Positions 33,511 through 45,020 of a DNA stretch of 64,000 nt are shown one piece after another. Source of the DNA: Aplectana chamaeleonis (taxonomy: Eukaryota > Nematoda > Chromadorea > Rhabditida > Cosmocercidae); assembly GCA_029168955.1 (NCBI GenBank), contig JAPDOI010001528.1, positions 62,001 to 126,000 of the forward strand, given 5' to 3'. Every line of letters starts with the position of its first letter. Positions within the stretch are counted from its first letter, which is position 1. A program made the translations under genes and the position numbers. The notes beneath the pieces are model-generated. The model had not been told where the DNA came from. It worked only from the letters and a program-made list of their open reading frames with translations, and searched no databases.

Positions 33511-34581
33511 TTTTCCAAACTTTGTGCATACTGATAGTGCTTTGGACTTGTACGGATTCTTGGTTGAGCAATTACTTATATCAGTTAAGGCCTCGACATA
33601 GTGCGTAGTGCGCCTTCATCATTGCTCGCTCGCTCGCAGATTTGCCTCTATGCTCTAAAGTTCTGAAGGCGCGCAGCGTCCATCGCGTCGCGCTGCATTG
33701 AAGGGCGACACGATGGACGTCGAGCGAAGGCAAATTGCGCGTCATTTCGAATGTATCGCGACTCTTCACTGTGAACACGCAGCGAAGACGCGACGTCGCT
33801 TGATCGATACGTAGACTCCCTATAACTTCGCGTCGCGAGTGAACTCTGAAAGCCGCCTAAGGGGACCAGCGACAAGTCGCGGCGACGGGAAGTATGCAAG
33901 TGGCCCAAGAAGCACGCTTCGCCAACATTTGTGGAATAGAGGGTAACCAGGAAAATCCGCGCTTTTTCGTGCAGCTGGAAAGAAATCAGAAAATTTAGAA
34001 GGCAGCTGGTTCGTAAATGACATACGGTGATCGACGGTGGACAGCAAATTGTAGCCGAGGTGTAGACGTGAGGAACGAGCGTCTGGAGCGATTGTGTGTA
34101 CTGCTCGGAGACTGGATCTCATCATCACTGAGAAGATTCATTTAACCACAGATCACATATGGGTTTCAGGCGTTGAGAGTTCCCGGGGTGTAAGAAATTT
34201 GAACCTGATGTTGATGAAGTGTCGATCTCTATGGTTAGAAATAGGCGACCATCCTATAATGTCCAGGTCACGCACTTCGTCGGATGATCCATCTAGTGAA
34301 GTCATTCCTATCGCATATCATGTGACAACGACGAAACAGCCTGAAACAGGGAAGGGTGGTTCTAGCTCTGAATTCCGACGCCGAGATGCGCTGCGAAGTG
34401 CAATTCTATGATACTGATATGGTGGGTGCAGCCGTGAAAGGGATAGCTGCAGATCACTAAGCCGTCCGCGCACCTGTCGCGTGCGCCGGCGGTCGATCAT
34501 CACATTTCTCATGGGCGCACACAACGCAGCGCAGGCTTCTAATGTGTTCACAGCTATCTCCTTCGTGATTGCCCCAACAAT

Positions 34582-34753
34582 AAGGCCGGGATTATACTTT
34601 CAGCGACGAGAGACGCGACGCAATGTTAACCATCCATATCGACCAAAATTCGATATGCCTGATATGCACCGTAGCTGGTCGCGGCACGATCAATATTATG
34701 GAATTGCACTTCGCCGAGCGACTCTGCGGCAGAAGTATGAATGTTAAAGGTCG
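34582..34753. mobile_element. MITE with TTATACTTTC / GAAGTATGAAT ends
   Basis: AAGGCCGGGATTATACTTTC and the inverted CTCTGCGGCAGAAGTATGAA form the ends, with GCGACG-AGAGACGCG and CGAGCGACTC arms. Related to 60228-60360. Confidence 0.55.
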
Positions 34754-34796
34754 CTTATCTCCTTGATTGAATCAAAATTTTCCAGAACTCAGACTC

Positions 34797-35173
34797 GTGA
34801 CCAGCACAAGCCCGTAACGGTCAAAATTTGCGGGTCTGCCCCGATCTAAGCTCTGGTACAGCCGTAGTGACCTGTTGATTTCGATTATCACCAGCAGCGG
34901 AGCGGTGGGCCTCGGTGAAATATAACTAGTGATAAGAAGGTTTCAACGAAAAAGCCACCGCTCCGCGCTGTGATAAGCGAAAACATGAGTTCACTTGGAA
35001 TGAAACAGAGTCTACAAAAGGCCTGCTCTTGGCGGGACCGACATGGGTTGGTGGCGCGCTCGCGACCATGGTTTCACAATCGATGTGGGTCTCGCAAGGA
35101 ACAGGGGTGCTATAGACCGGTGCCAGAGCCGTAGATTTCGATCGTTGCTGGTTTGTGTGACCAGCACCCCCAG
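34797..35173. repeat. Imperfect fold-back with GACCAGCAC ends
   Basis: GACCAGCACAAGCCC near 34799 pairs loosely with GTGACCAGCACCCCC near 35158. An inner pair GCGGAGCGGTGG / CCACCGCTCCGC resembles the core of the 4057 and 56720 MITEs. Confidence 0.45.
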
Positions 35174-35453
35174 AGACCTTCACTGGGCGAATTACAATTA
35201 AGTTGGAGATTTTGACTGAACTATCGTGAAAAAATCGCCTCCAGATGCCAAATAACCAACCATTTCAATAGTTTTAGGACAGCTTTTATCAACCCCTGCA
35301 GTGTCTACAAGGTGTTTAATGACAAAAACCGCGTCCACCCGGTTGTCTAAGAGGATTTCCCGACAACATGAGGAATAAACATCTACAAGTAAGCAGAAAA
35401 ACAAACAAATGATCACAAAAACGAATTTCGAATCCATTCATGTGAAAAAAAAC

Positions 35454-37297
35454 CAACGCATTTATATCCTATCGGCGGCTGTCATTTGAATTCCCGCGCC
35501 CGCCGCGCGCAGTCGCCGCACCGTCGTCGCGACGCGGCGGCTGCCGGCCTGGCGCGATGCCAAAGAACTGGATGAGCGAAGAAAAACGCGCTTTGGGTTG
35601 GTTTTTGACGGCTAATCGACATAATTCGGCCGTTTTCGACCTGGATGACGTTAGTAAACAAGCTACTGCTTATTATTGAACCTAATTGAGGTTTGATTAT
35701 CCATTGGGTCGCCAATATTAAGTCTGGTATATTTTCTGAGTACACAACGTCTACACTCCGTAACTTTTACCCGTTGGTGGACCTCAACGACACTTGTGAG
35801 CGTTATTTTGGAGTAAATTATCGCTTCGATTCCTATGCGAACTTCTTTCGCTGTATGCAGCTAAAAGGGGTGGTAGAAAATGGGTTTTCAAAGCGAGACG
35901 ACCGCCAAGTTTTAGCACGAAATTAACACCCCGAGATGTCGACCACTACCATCGACTGCTCTGTTCGTCACACAACCTCACCGATAACTGAGAACTGCAA
36001 AATTACCTTTAGGGCCCTTCTTCAAAATTACCTTTAGGGCCCTTCTTCAAAATTTTGTTACGCTGGAATACAGTGCTTCCAAAGGCACTTCCTTACCAAT
36101 CTTTGCCAACGCAAGGATGATATAGTGAGGAAGAGTGTGCTGGTAAGGCTATTCTTCCCGATTTTTTTTTAAAGAAAAATTTCCCTGTCTCGCGTGAGTG
36201 CGTGTGCGGAGTAAGAGAAGAGACAACGATCAAGGGAAGAACAGCGTTCGCGCGGCACGGACGCAATGGAACAAAGTGACTTTTGCGCAGCATTTCGGAG
36301 CGTATCATGCGGACGAACCTTGCCTGCGGCACGCCACTGGACTTGCGTGAGGAATGAGAACGAGGATCAAGCCAAACCTTGAAGGTTAAGCTGTAAGAAA
36401 AGTTCGGCTTCACTTCTTCGTGCAGAAAGAGGCATGCTTGATCTCAAGCTGAGTAACAAACGTGATGAAGAAGCACTATCGTGCTCATACCTACTCATGT
36501 TCCTATATAGGGGTAGATAGGAGTACGGGAGGGGTCAATCCTTCCGTCGGTCAATCGACAGAGATCTTTACACCCCTGAGACATTGCCGATTGGCTGATG
36601 GGAGACACAAGCCCCTACCCTTACTCTAATCAGCCATGCGGCTGTATCTGCAACAGGATGATTATGTTAGGTAGCATTAAAAATGTTGTCGATAAAAGTA
36701 TTCGAACTTAGAGGCGATTTTTGGTTTCTTAAAGATTTTCCGCAGTGCGATATGAGTGTGCCAGAACTTTGATAAGAACTAGACGCATTTCTCTACCATG
36801 CACATCATATTCCTGCAAACGTATACAACGGAATACTGAAGTTTGCCCGATACAATGGTACGTAGCTAGTTCGCTAGGAGCAATGCTAAGAAGGAATTTA
36901 GTGCACATGAGGTTGACAGCAATTAAATGCTTCAAATTACTTCTATAGCTGTGATTCAAGTTCAAAATGGCTCATAACAACGAGTTAAAGTTTCGATGAG
37001 TGGACCTTGTGCACTCAGAAAACTTAACAGACCTAATACTGCCGACCCAGTCGATAATCAAAACCCTAATTAGGTCGAATAATAGGGAGACGCTTTGATA
37101 AGCATTATCCAGGAAGGAAACATCCGGACTGTCACGTTCAGTCGTCAAGAACCACCTATATTGCGTTTTTCCTCGTTGATCCAGCTCTTTGGCATCGCGC
37201 CAGGCCGGCAGCCGCCGCATCGCGACGGCGGTGCGGCGACCCCGCGCGGCGGGCGCGGGAATTCAAATGACAGCCGCCGATAGGATATAAATGCGTT
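35454..37297. mobile_element. Fold-back element, 1.84 kb with about 330-bp arms
   Basis: CAACGCATTTATATCCTATC, GGCGGCTGTCATTTGAATTC and CCGCGCCCGCCGCGCG on the left pair with 37213-37297. Both arms contain an outward-in frame starting MPK-W (MPKNWMSEEKRALGWFLT at left, MPKSWINEEKR at right). The middle (35790-36960) holds a perfect 25-bp tandem duplication at 35999-36048 and no recognised gene. Confidence 0.8.
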
Positions 37298-37384
37298 GAA
37301 AAAAAACATCAAATAAATGAGCCGTTAATTAAAATGTTTCAGACGTTTGTGTGTTTGCAGAACACCATGAACAACGCCAACATT

Positions 37385-37852
37385 TGCAATTCGTATTTGT
37401 ATTTGTTTATTACAGGTCATGCCTGCATAATTAAGTTACATAGGAAAACAAATGAAAAGCACCGAATATTAAAAAAAAAACAGGAAACGGATACAGTAGC
37501 AATCTGAATTGAAACAGGCTCAATCATCCTCAGTCATCAAGTACTGATCCAAGATACGTTTGAACGCGGAAAGAGTTGTAAGGAGGTTGCCCCTTTTGAG
37601 TAACTTTTCAAACTCACTTCCTGCTCTATTAACAAAGAAGTGGTGCCTCAAACTTTTCCTGGCTCTGTTGCGGACAAGTTTGACGCTGCTGCCTCTAGTG
37701 GTAGACGCCCTGAGCTGGAGGAAATCGTTTGGCTTGAGTCCCACAAGGCCATACAAGATCTTATAAACCATCAGAAGATCAAACCTTTCCCTTCTGCAGG
37801 CCAGCGATTCAAGTTGTAGCTCCTTATTCCTAGCAAAGCTGCACGGCATTTC
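37385..37852 (-). mobile_element. CR1-like LINE, 3' fragment (C-terminus of RT and 3' tail)
   Basis: The reading frame ending at 37520 encodes LQLESLACRRERFDLLMVYK, then ILYGLV and TTRGSSVKLVRNRARKSLRH, the usual C-terminal block of CR1-type elements. The 3' tail has AATAAACAAATACAAATACG. It continues the fragment at 41302-41500. Confidence 0.85.
37841..37852. repeat. 12-bp target-site duplication, copy 1
   Basis: GCACGGCATTTC, identical to 41302-41313, bounds the inserted LINE. Confidence 0.9.
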
Positions 37853-37887
37853 TTCTCTTCTTCTTTGCAGCCACATAGAGGGTTTTG

Positions 37888-39060
37888 TCATAGGCGGAGG
37901 AACTGGGCGACAAGTAGTGGATTCGTCCATAGGTCCATTGGTGTCAGCGTGGTAGGTCTCTCCGGACAGTTGAACAAATGTGCTGTATCGTGGCCGATGG
38001 TACCGCAGTCCGGGCACACATCAGATTTGCTGCTGTCAATCTTGCTGACATAAGACATTAGCATTGTAGAGTGACCACAGCGTAATGATGCGAGCGTGCA
38101 TCTCGCCCTTCTTCCGAGTTGAGACTCTGAGGTGCAGACGGGGGGCGGTATATCTCCTAGTATAGGATTTATGGCCGCCTTCATAAGATGACACCGTACG
38201 AACTTGGTGTGCTCCTCGCGCAAAAGACGGAGTCGTTCTTGCTGTGAGTCGTGCCATCTTTGCAAATTGTCTTTGTTTGGAGCATCGGCAAATGGCTTTC
38301 TTATACTTCTCTCTCTCACGGGGTTTAGCACTCTCCACGACGGGTGATTTGGTTGCTTTATAATGTTAATGCGGAATTGCTGGGCCTGGAGCTGACAGTG
38401 CTCCTTCACTGGTAATAGACGGGTCTCAGCATGCAGGTGCTCGATTGGGGAACTCCTTGCACATCCGGTGGCGATACGGAGAGCAGCATTCTGTACCCGT
38501 TGCATCTTTGTCCAGGAGGATTCTGAGGCGAGATGCTGCCAAACCGGTGCGGCGTACTCCAGGGCGGGCTGGAGAATTGCCTTATACGTCGTGAGTATAG
38601 TCTCCTTGCTGCTACCCCACGAAGTGCCGCCCAGGGCCCTGAGAACGTTGAGCTTAGCTTTAACGACTGCCTGCTTCTGCTCGGTATTCTTATGAAACTT
38701 GAGTGACGGATCGAGCACAAGACCGAGCAGCTTTGGAAAGCGAGCAGCAGGCAAACGGTCTCCATCCCACACGACATCCGGATGAGCGCTGTGCTCGGAT
38801 GGGTCCGTCGTGAGAACGGACACTGACGACTTAGCTGCAGAGATCCTTAGCATCTTGCGGTCGAAGAAGCTCTTCAGTGTGATCAGGTACTCGTTGATCT
38901 TATTGGCGGCCACCTGTAAGTCCCGATCTCGACACATGATTGTTATGTCATCAGCATACGCGACGACCTTGATGTCCTGTGGAGGCTCAGGCATATCTTC
39001 GAGGTACAGACTGAAGAGGGCTGGCGATAGAACCCCGCCCTGAGGGACTCCAGCTGCCAT
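37888..39060 (-). pseudogene. LINE reverse transcriptase second half and CCHC knuckle
   Basis: VPQGGVLSPALFSLYLEDMP, the catalytic YADD (38947-38958), the thumb (LEYAAPVWQHLA) and a C-terminal CPDCGTIGHDTAHLFNCP knuckle are all in one frame to the TGA at 37888. Only the upstream nonsense codon separates it from the first half. Confidence 0.9.
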
Positions 39061-39084
39061 AGGAATACTGTTGGAGACATGGTT

Positions 39085-40843
39085 CTAAAACATGACTCTT
39101 GCCCGCCGACCTTTAATAAAGGCCGATATCCAGCGCTTCTGCCAAGATGGTATTGACGACTCCAGTATGTTGCTTGACAGGACTCCAAGGTTAACCGTAT
39201 CAAATGCCTTGGTGAGATCCAACGCAACAGCTACAGTTCTCAATGGCTTGTTAAAGTTGAACCCGTCGATAGCATAGCTGGTAATTTCTAGCAACGCCGT
39301 AGTTGTGGAATGTAGCCTCCTGAACCCATGTTGAAACAACAGCTTCTCGTTGTGCTCCGCTAGATCCTTGACAATGAGCTTTTCGGCCACCTTGGCGAAA
39401 GGTGACATCAAGCTAATGGGACGATATCCCTTCACTGATGACTGAGGTTTGCCAGGCTTGGGCAACGGGATGACGTTGGCTGTCTTCCAGTTTTGCGGAA
39501 TAGTGCAAGAGCTAAACGAAGTGTTAATCATATCAACGATGAGCGGAAGGATCTCAGTCGGGAGTTTCTTCAGTACAGCAGGACAAATGCCGTCCGGACC
39601 GACAGCTTTGGAGTTCCGCATGTCCTTTATGATTTTCTCTACTTGCGCCACAGTGAACGCATCGGCCGTGCTCATGAGCGGGAGGCGGCACAGCTCTCTT
39701 ACTGTCACTCTGTTCTGCGGACCTCGCCTTGTACTCGTGACAAAGAAACTTTTACCGAGAGAGAAGGCGGCTTCCTTTCCTGACTTGAAAACGTTATTAC
39801 CGAACTCAATAGTGGAGATGGTGGCTGGCGAGCTCTTTCCCGATAGTTTCCGAAGCACCTTCCAAGTAGCTCCACTGTCCGCCTTGAAATTCAACTGTTC
39901 TGTGAATTTTTCCCACTGTTCTTTCTTGTGCTGGTCGAGATCTTTTCTGATCTCACCATCCAGCTGAGCGACGACAGGGTCTAGATGGTCAACTGCTCTT
40001 CTGGCATCTCTAGTCCTGATTTTCTGAAGAATTTCTCTGGTGACGTTTGGATAGAACGTCTTTACTCGGCCAACAGGGATAGCCGCCTTCATGGCCCTGC
40101 GAATCGCATCAGATAAGTGATGCTCCTTCTGGTGCACATTGCCATTCCACGGGTAATCAGCCGCTAGGCGTAGCGCAACCTCACTGAGCAGGCACCAGTC
40201 TGCTTGGCCTAAATTGAGATAAGAACGTTGACGAACACCAGAATAAGGAGCAAGAGAATTTGAGAGATCGATGTGCACAAAGACGGGAACATGATCACTA
40301 GACAATGTTGTTGAGGTAGACCATGAGCAAGCGTTGGAAAGGTTGGACGAGATAAGAGTTATGTCTGGGCTAGAAGATCGGCCGTTGGCAGGGAGACGAG
40401 TGGGCTGATCATCGTTTAAGATGACCAGGTCGCACTCCTCAGCCCATTCTTCGACTTCTTCTCCTCTAGCATCAGAACCAAGGGACGAGCAGAAGGTATG
40501 GGCGTTAAAGTCGCCCGCGAAAACAACTGATGATGAGAGGGAATAATCGTTGAGTTGTTTGAGAAGAGGAATGGGATTGTAGGAGGAGGGCATGAGGTGG
40601 TAGCGCCATATATATGTTGAAAAGAGAAAGGCCTGTTTTAACAGGGAGATGGATTGGAAGATACTCGAGAGTACCATCCGTGGGGGTGTTTGGTATGAGG
40701 TGGGAGGGGAGAGAAGATAAAACAAAGGTTGAAACTCCTCCGCCAAGAGCTGACCTTGGAGCATGGAAGGCAGTGTAGCCCGGGATATTAGGATGAGGAT
40801 AGGTAGGGGATGGAGAGAGCTTGGTTTCTTGAACCATGATCAC
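39085..40843 (-). pseudogene. LINE endonuclease and first half of reverse transcriptase
   Basis: Endonuclease motifs are VQETKLS (near 40825), GDFNAH (40498-40515) and SSDHVPV. They lie in two frames because of a frameshift near 40600. RT motifs follow: GYRPISLMSPFAKVAEKLI, HGFRRLHSTTTALLE and ALDLTKAFDTV. The frame stops at the TAG 39085-39087, in frame with the next segment. Confidence 0.88.
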
Positions 40844-41124
40844 GTCTGGATGGTAAGTACGTGCGAAGAGAGAGAGAGCTCAGAAAGTTTGGCACGAAGG
40901 CCGTTGAGATTGATATGTACAATGGAAAGGGGGCGATTTGAGGAAGAGGAATCAGAGTTGGTAGGTGAAGAGCATAAAACACAGCGAAAAGCAGAGTTAT
41001 GATGCTTCACAGAGCTGAGACCCGAACAGGAGAGATGCACCCACCTTTGGCATCCGAAGCACTGGACGCTGGTATGTCTCCAGTTAACATCATTGCCGCA
41101 CGTGGCGCATAGATACTTCTGAGC

Positions 41125-41151
41125 GGGTCCAGGATTCCTCTCCACGCCGGC
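41125..41151 (-). other. 2A-like peptide coding site
   Basis: It encodes AGVERNPGP preceded by LLRILLLR. 2A-like motifs before a zinc finger and endonuclease are known from several APE-type LINEs. The usual aspartate before VE is glycine here, so activity is uncertain. Confidence 0.65.
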
Positions 41152-41301
41152 CCTTAGCAGGAGAATCCGAAGGAGAGACGCGGCCGGCCAGCACCTCTCC
41201 CATGACAAAAACCCTCTTCGCGGAGGGGGTGACGTCGGTTTGCATAGAGGTGATCTTCTTTCCTCCACACTGCCACGGCGCGAACGTACGACATCTCGGC
41301 A

Positions 41302-41313
41302 GCACGGCATTTC
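41302..41313. repeat. 12-bp target-site duplication, copy 2
   Basis: GCACGGCATTTC, identical to 37841-37852. Confidence 0.9.
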
Positions 41314-41500
41314 ACTATAGCTGAGACCCCTGACCCGGATCATCACCTTGCGTGTGAACCTGTTTTGGAGTTTTTCCAACGCACCCGTAGTCGAGACCTT
41401 GTGGGGGTTGAAAATTACACTTCCATACTCAAGGTGTGGTCTAACATACGTTTTGTAAGCATTAAGAAGCACCCTTTCACTGTTGCTGGACAGGGCTTTT
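41302..41500 (-). mobile_element. CR1-like LINE, 5' fragment of the split element
   Basis: It encodes SERVLLNAYKTYVRPHLEYG and the ALEKLQNRFTRKVM block, typical of the CR1 RT C-terminus. Removing the inserted LINE and one 12-bp duplication keeps the frame continuous into 37852-37523. Homology stops near 41500, consistent with 5' truncation. Confidence 0.85.
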
Positions 41501-42180
41501 CAATTTCCCGTGCTATCAAAACAATTTGACTGCTTTCTTCTCAAATTCGACCGGGAAGGTTTACTTCTGGGGAGCGGAGCTCATACACTATCCGTTAAAG
41601 AGAAACGAAATCCCAAAAAGGTGCACATCTCCAATTTAGGGCTCCAGTGATCGAATTTTTCCCTTCAAACCTCGATCCAAGCGAGGGGGGGGCTTGAACA
41701 ACGAGGATGAGATGCGTTTCCTGGATTACAGATGACTAGAGTGGTTGAAGGAGTTACGTATCGCCAATCTCTGGATGGAGGGAAGCCGCGTCGCAACTGT
41801 AAGCGCGCGTGTCGAGCGTGTGGGGTGGCGCCGTCACGTATTAAAAGTCGATATAACTCACCGCTGATTTTCGATTTTTTATGTCAGTAATCTCCCATTT
41901 CTTTTTCTCCATTTTCTTTCTTTCTTACCACTCCCCTATTTTCTCTATATACTCATCTGGTAATTTTTCTGCGTTTGCTCGTGCGTGAATAAAACGATTC
42001 GGTCCAAAGCCCACCATGAAAAGAAAAAACGTGCAACAACGCTCAATGTGTGAAAACAGGTTTACTAAACGAAGATTGATTAGAGGAAAAGAAGAATTTA
42101 GGAGAAAAAAAAACAGGAAAAGAGAAGCGAATTAGGCAAATCGGTGGAGTGTTGTTTATGGGAGAATCAGCCGCTCAGAC
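41501..42180. other. Non-coding stretch
   Basis: No supportable feature. A G-run near 41685 resembles hAT-like MITE debris. Confidence 0.4.
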
Positions 42181-42960
42181 ATTGGGAGCAGCGGACCGCT
42201 GGCAAAAATTCGACGGTTGTCTAACAGCTTGGTGATAACTGGCATTCAGGTGGCAATTGGTAATTACGAGGCCGACAGCTGGCTTAACCTTGGCATCTCA
42301 ATTAGAGCTAGCGGCGGGCCGCTGGCGAAAATGTGCCAGCTGCCTGAAAGCTGCGCGATAACTTGCATTCAGCTGGCAAGGGCAATCAAACCTCGAAATT
42401 ACCGAGCGCATAAAAATGCAGTTATCCGACAATCGGCACTCGGCTGGCGCTTAACCACCCAGTGGCCTTCGCATGGCACTGAGTCGTCACATGGCTGGCA
42501 CTCGAGAGAGTTGACGACTACTCACGTTTTAACATGTTATAGTTTGATCTCTGATTTTATTGATAAGCCGAGCCGGTATATAAGGCGATTCAGTCCAATA
42601 AGTGTTCACTCGGCACTTTGATGCCGGCCCTGAAAGGTGACCTGAAGTAACTCTACAGAGGCTAGCATATTTTTGGCAGCTGAGGGGCAAGTCCCCACGG
42701 CGGGGGGGGGGGAGATGGTGTGGATCCCCCACCTCAGACCGTTGCGTAGGAGATCTCCCACGCAATGATCTGCGGTTAAGGACCCACCTCGACTCATCGG
42801 TCTGCCAAGAGACTGGCGGACCGCTGGCAGATGATTGCTCAACAGCGGGCTGCCAGGTATTAGCCAAGAGACTGCCAGCGGTCGGCCAACTTCCTGGCGA
42901 CCGCTGGCAGGGTTTAGGCGGACCGCCGGCTAATGGCTGTCCGACACCGGAAATGGTTTT
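42181..42960 (+). mobile_element. Cassette C (promoter-bearing repeat, third family)
   Basis: GCTGGC and GACCGCTGGCAG words recur on both sides of a promoter at 42577. The downstream body has the same order as A and B: CGGCA hairpin, AAAGGTGAC, ATTTTTGGC (42669-42677), CAGCTGAGGGGCAAGTCCCC stem and a G-run. Confidence 0.6.
42577..42614 (+). promoter_or_regulatory. Cassette C core promoter
   Basis: TATATAAGG (from 42577) lies 31 bp before the A of CACTCGG (42607-42613). The hairpin stem is CGGCA/TGCCG. Confidence 0.55.
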
Positions 42961-43742
42961 TGCTCGCCAATCAAATGCCGGAGGTCCGCCAATCCCAATG
43001 TCTGAGCGCGTGAACGATAGCGTTCGTATTGGATCTATAACGGGGTCACCTCATGTTCTCGACATGCGCGCTTCTAGCTGCGGCGCGGTTTCCTCCATTC
43101 TGAAATTGATGATACACCGTTATAGGTGGATGTAAGAAAACAAATTCTCGTGGTTCGCTTCGAGCGCGGATGCGGAGCAGGTATTAGCGGGGTTTTGATT
43201 TCCGAAGGCTTAAGCTCTTCCGATTTCCGACAAAGCTTGAAAATGCGGAAGAAATCGGAAATACCCACGAGATTAGAGTTTTTTCACATTTCCTTCCCAA
43301 ATTCCTAGATGGTTATTTTGGGCGAGATCCGTCTTCACGTATAACGAAGCCAGGGTTTATTGTGTTCACATGAAAATTATTCAATAAGTAAGGATAAGCT
43401 CAAGCTATTTGGTTGGCACAGCCATTAGGAAAGGCTCAAAGGTACAGTTCGGTCGGTTGGCGAGTGCACATTGCCGCCGGTGGGCGCCGGCGGTCGCCGG
43501 CGGTTTCGAGCGTCTTTTTTTGCAAATACCGTTTCCGGCGAAAAGTTGATACTCTTACCAAAATAAGAATTCACTGTTTATTCTCATGATCATTAACACT
43601 AATTGATAAGAGAAGATAAGTTTCAAAAACAAAACTTCAAGTGTCTTTTTTCCAGATTCTTCATTTTCATCAGACTTTGGCCAGCAAAAAATCTTTTCTT
43701 ATGCAATTGTTTCTGATTTTTCATCACTATATGAATGTATTA

Positions 43743-45020
43743 GGTCTAGAAGTTAATTTCCGCGTTTTTGTTGTTATTGATATTTTGTAAAAAATAAAAT
43801 TATTTTTATATAACGAATTTTATGTTATAATGCTCACTGTATTATCAGCTTTCTATTGATATATAACTTGCTTCACGTACCTTATAAAAAAGTATTATTT
43901 TAGTTTCAGAATATGTCAACTTTTGTGCCGGAAAAACGCCATTTGCGGGAAGCTCTCCTTTTCCTTTTTCATCTCAAGAAGAAAGCCACTGACGCGCACC
44001 AAATGCTTGCCCAAGCTTACGGGGATGCTGCTCCATCCATAAGAACCTGCCAAGAATGGTTTCAGCGTTTCAAATCGGGTGATTTTGACGTTAAGGACAA
44101 AGATCGACCAGGACAGCCAAAAGTTCGAAGACGAAGAACTTCAGGCTTTGTTGCATCAAGCTGCGGCTCAAACCCAAGCACAGCTCGCGGCATCTCTCGG
44201 CGTCACCCAAAAAGCAATTTCTATTCGATTGAAGGCAATGGGGAAGATTCAAAAGGAAGGAAAATGGATCCCTATGAGCTCTCAGAACGCAACAAAGAGC
44301 AGAGAAAAACAACTTCACAAATCTTGTTGGACCGATTCCAAAGAAAGTCTTTTTTACACCGCATCATAACTGGCGATGAAAAGTGGGTGTACTACGACAA
44401 TCCGAAGCGAAAGAAAATCGTGGGTTAGTCCTGGTGAAACAACAACTTCGACCGCAAAACCAAACATCCACGGGAAGAAGGTCTTACTGTGCATATGGTG
44501 GGATCAACGCGGTATACTGTACTATGAACTTCTTCAACCTGGCGAAACAGTTACTGCGAATCGCTATCAACATCAACTAGCGCAATTGCGGCATGAAATC
44601 GAAGCAAAGAGACCAGAATGGGCGAGTCGACACGAAAAAGTCATATTGCTTCATGATAACGCTCGACCTCATGTTGCTCGAACGGTAAAGGATACGCTAA
44701 GAGTTCAAATGGGAAGTCTTACCGCACCCGCCGTACTCTCCAGACATCGCCCCGTCGGATTATCACCTTTTCCGGTCAATGGCGCATGGTCTAGCGGAGC
44801 AGCGCTTTCAAGATCGTCAAGATGTCAAAAAATGGCTCGATGAATGGGTGGAGGCCAAACCAGAAAAATTTTATTATGATGGAATCCATAAGTTACCCAA
44901 ACTCTGGGAAATGGTTGTTATTAATGACGGAAATTATTTTGAATAAAAATTTTGTTTAAGTATGTCCAGTTTTCAATAGTGTAAAAAGCGTAAAAAAACG
45001 CGGAAATTAACTTCTAGACC
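43743..45020 (+). mobile_element. mariner element, 1,278 bp, in the left arm only
   Basis: The inverted ends GGTCTAGAAGTTAATTTCCG and CGGAAATTAACTTCTAGACC are bounded by TA (43741-43742, 45021-45022). The right arm has no mariner at the matching place (about 53218). Confidence 0.95.
43913..44946 (+). pseudogene. mariner transposase (D,D34D), frameshifted
   Basis: N-terminal helix-turn-helix region (TDAHQMLAQAYGDAAPSIRT, then CQEWFQRFKSGDFDVKD), second HTH (AQLAASLGVTQKAISIRLKA), then catalytic blocks [26 protein letters not shown] and, in another frame, SDYHLF. The second and third catalytic aspartates are 34 residues apart when frames are followed, the mariner signature. Frameshifts near 44117, 44270, 44425 and 44715 break it. 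It is much better preserved than the 468-1527 copy; the resemblance to hookworm mariners is an impression only. Confidence 0.92.

Larger units (their letters stand above)
37853..41301 (-). mobile_element. Endonuclease/RT LINE inserted in a CR1-like LINE, 3.45 kb
   Basis: Minus strand, 5' end at 41301, 3' end at 37853 with a GAA-type tail (CAAAGAAGAAGAGAA) and a 3' UTR of only about 35 nt. Domain order: 2A-like motif, PHD-like zinc finger, APE-type endonuclease, reverse transcriptase, C-terminal CCHC knuckle. It is nearly full length but broken: two compensating frameshifts (near 40840 and about 40600) and an in-frame TAG at 39085-39087. The clade within APE-type LINEs cannot be fixed by eye. 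Confidence 0.9.
40840..41472 (-). pseudogene. Fused frame: CR1 RT fragment then LINE N-terminus (2A-like, PHD-like finger)
   Basis: Residues 1-57 (YKTYVRPHLEYGSVIFNPHK, then RVRGLSYSEMP) are from the host CR1 element; after the target duplication the inserted LINE begins. AGVERNPGP at residues 108-116 resembles the 2A ribosome-skipping motif. CATCG...CFGCQRWVHLSC...CVLC at 122-167 is a PHD-like finger. LSIVHINLNGLRAKL at 182-196 opens the endonuclease. A frameshift near 40840 ends the frame. Confidence 0.8.

Noticed and set aside
39449..39967. 172-codon plus-strand frame
   Set aside because: It is the antisense shadow of the LINE reverse transcriptase.
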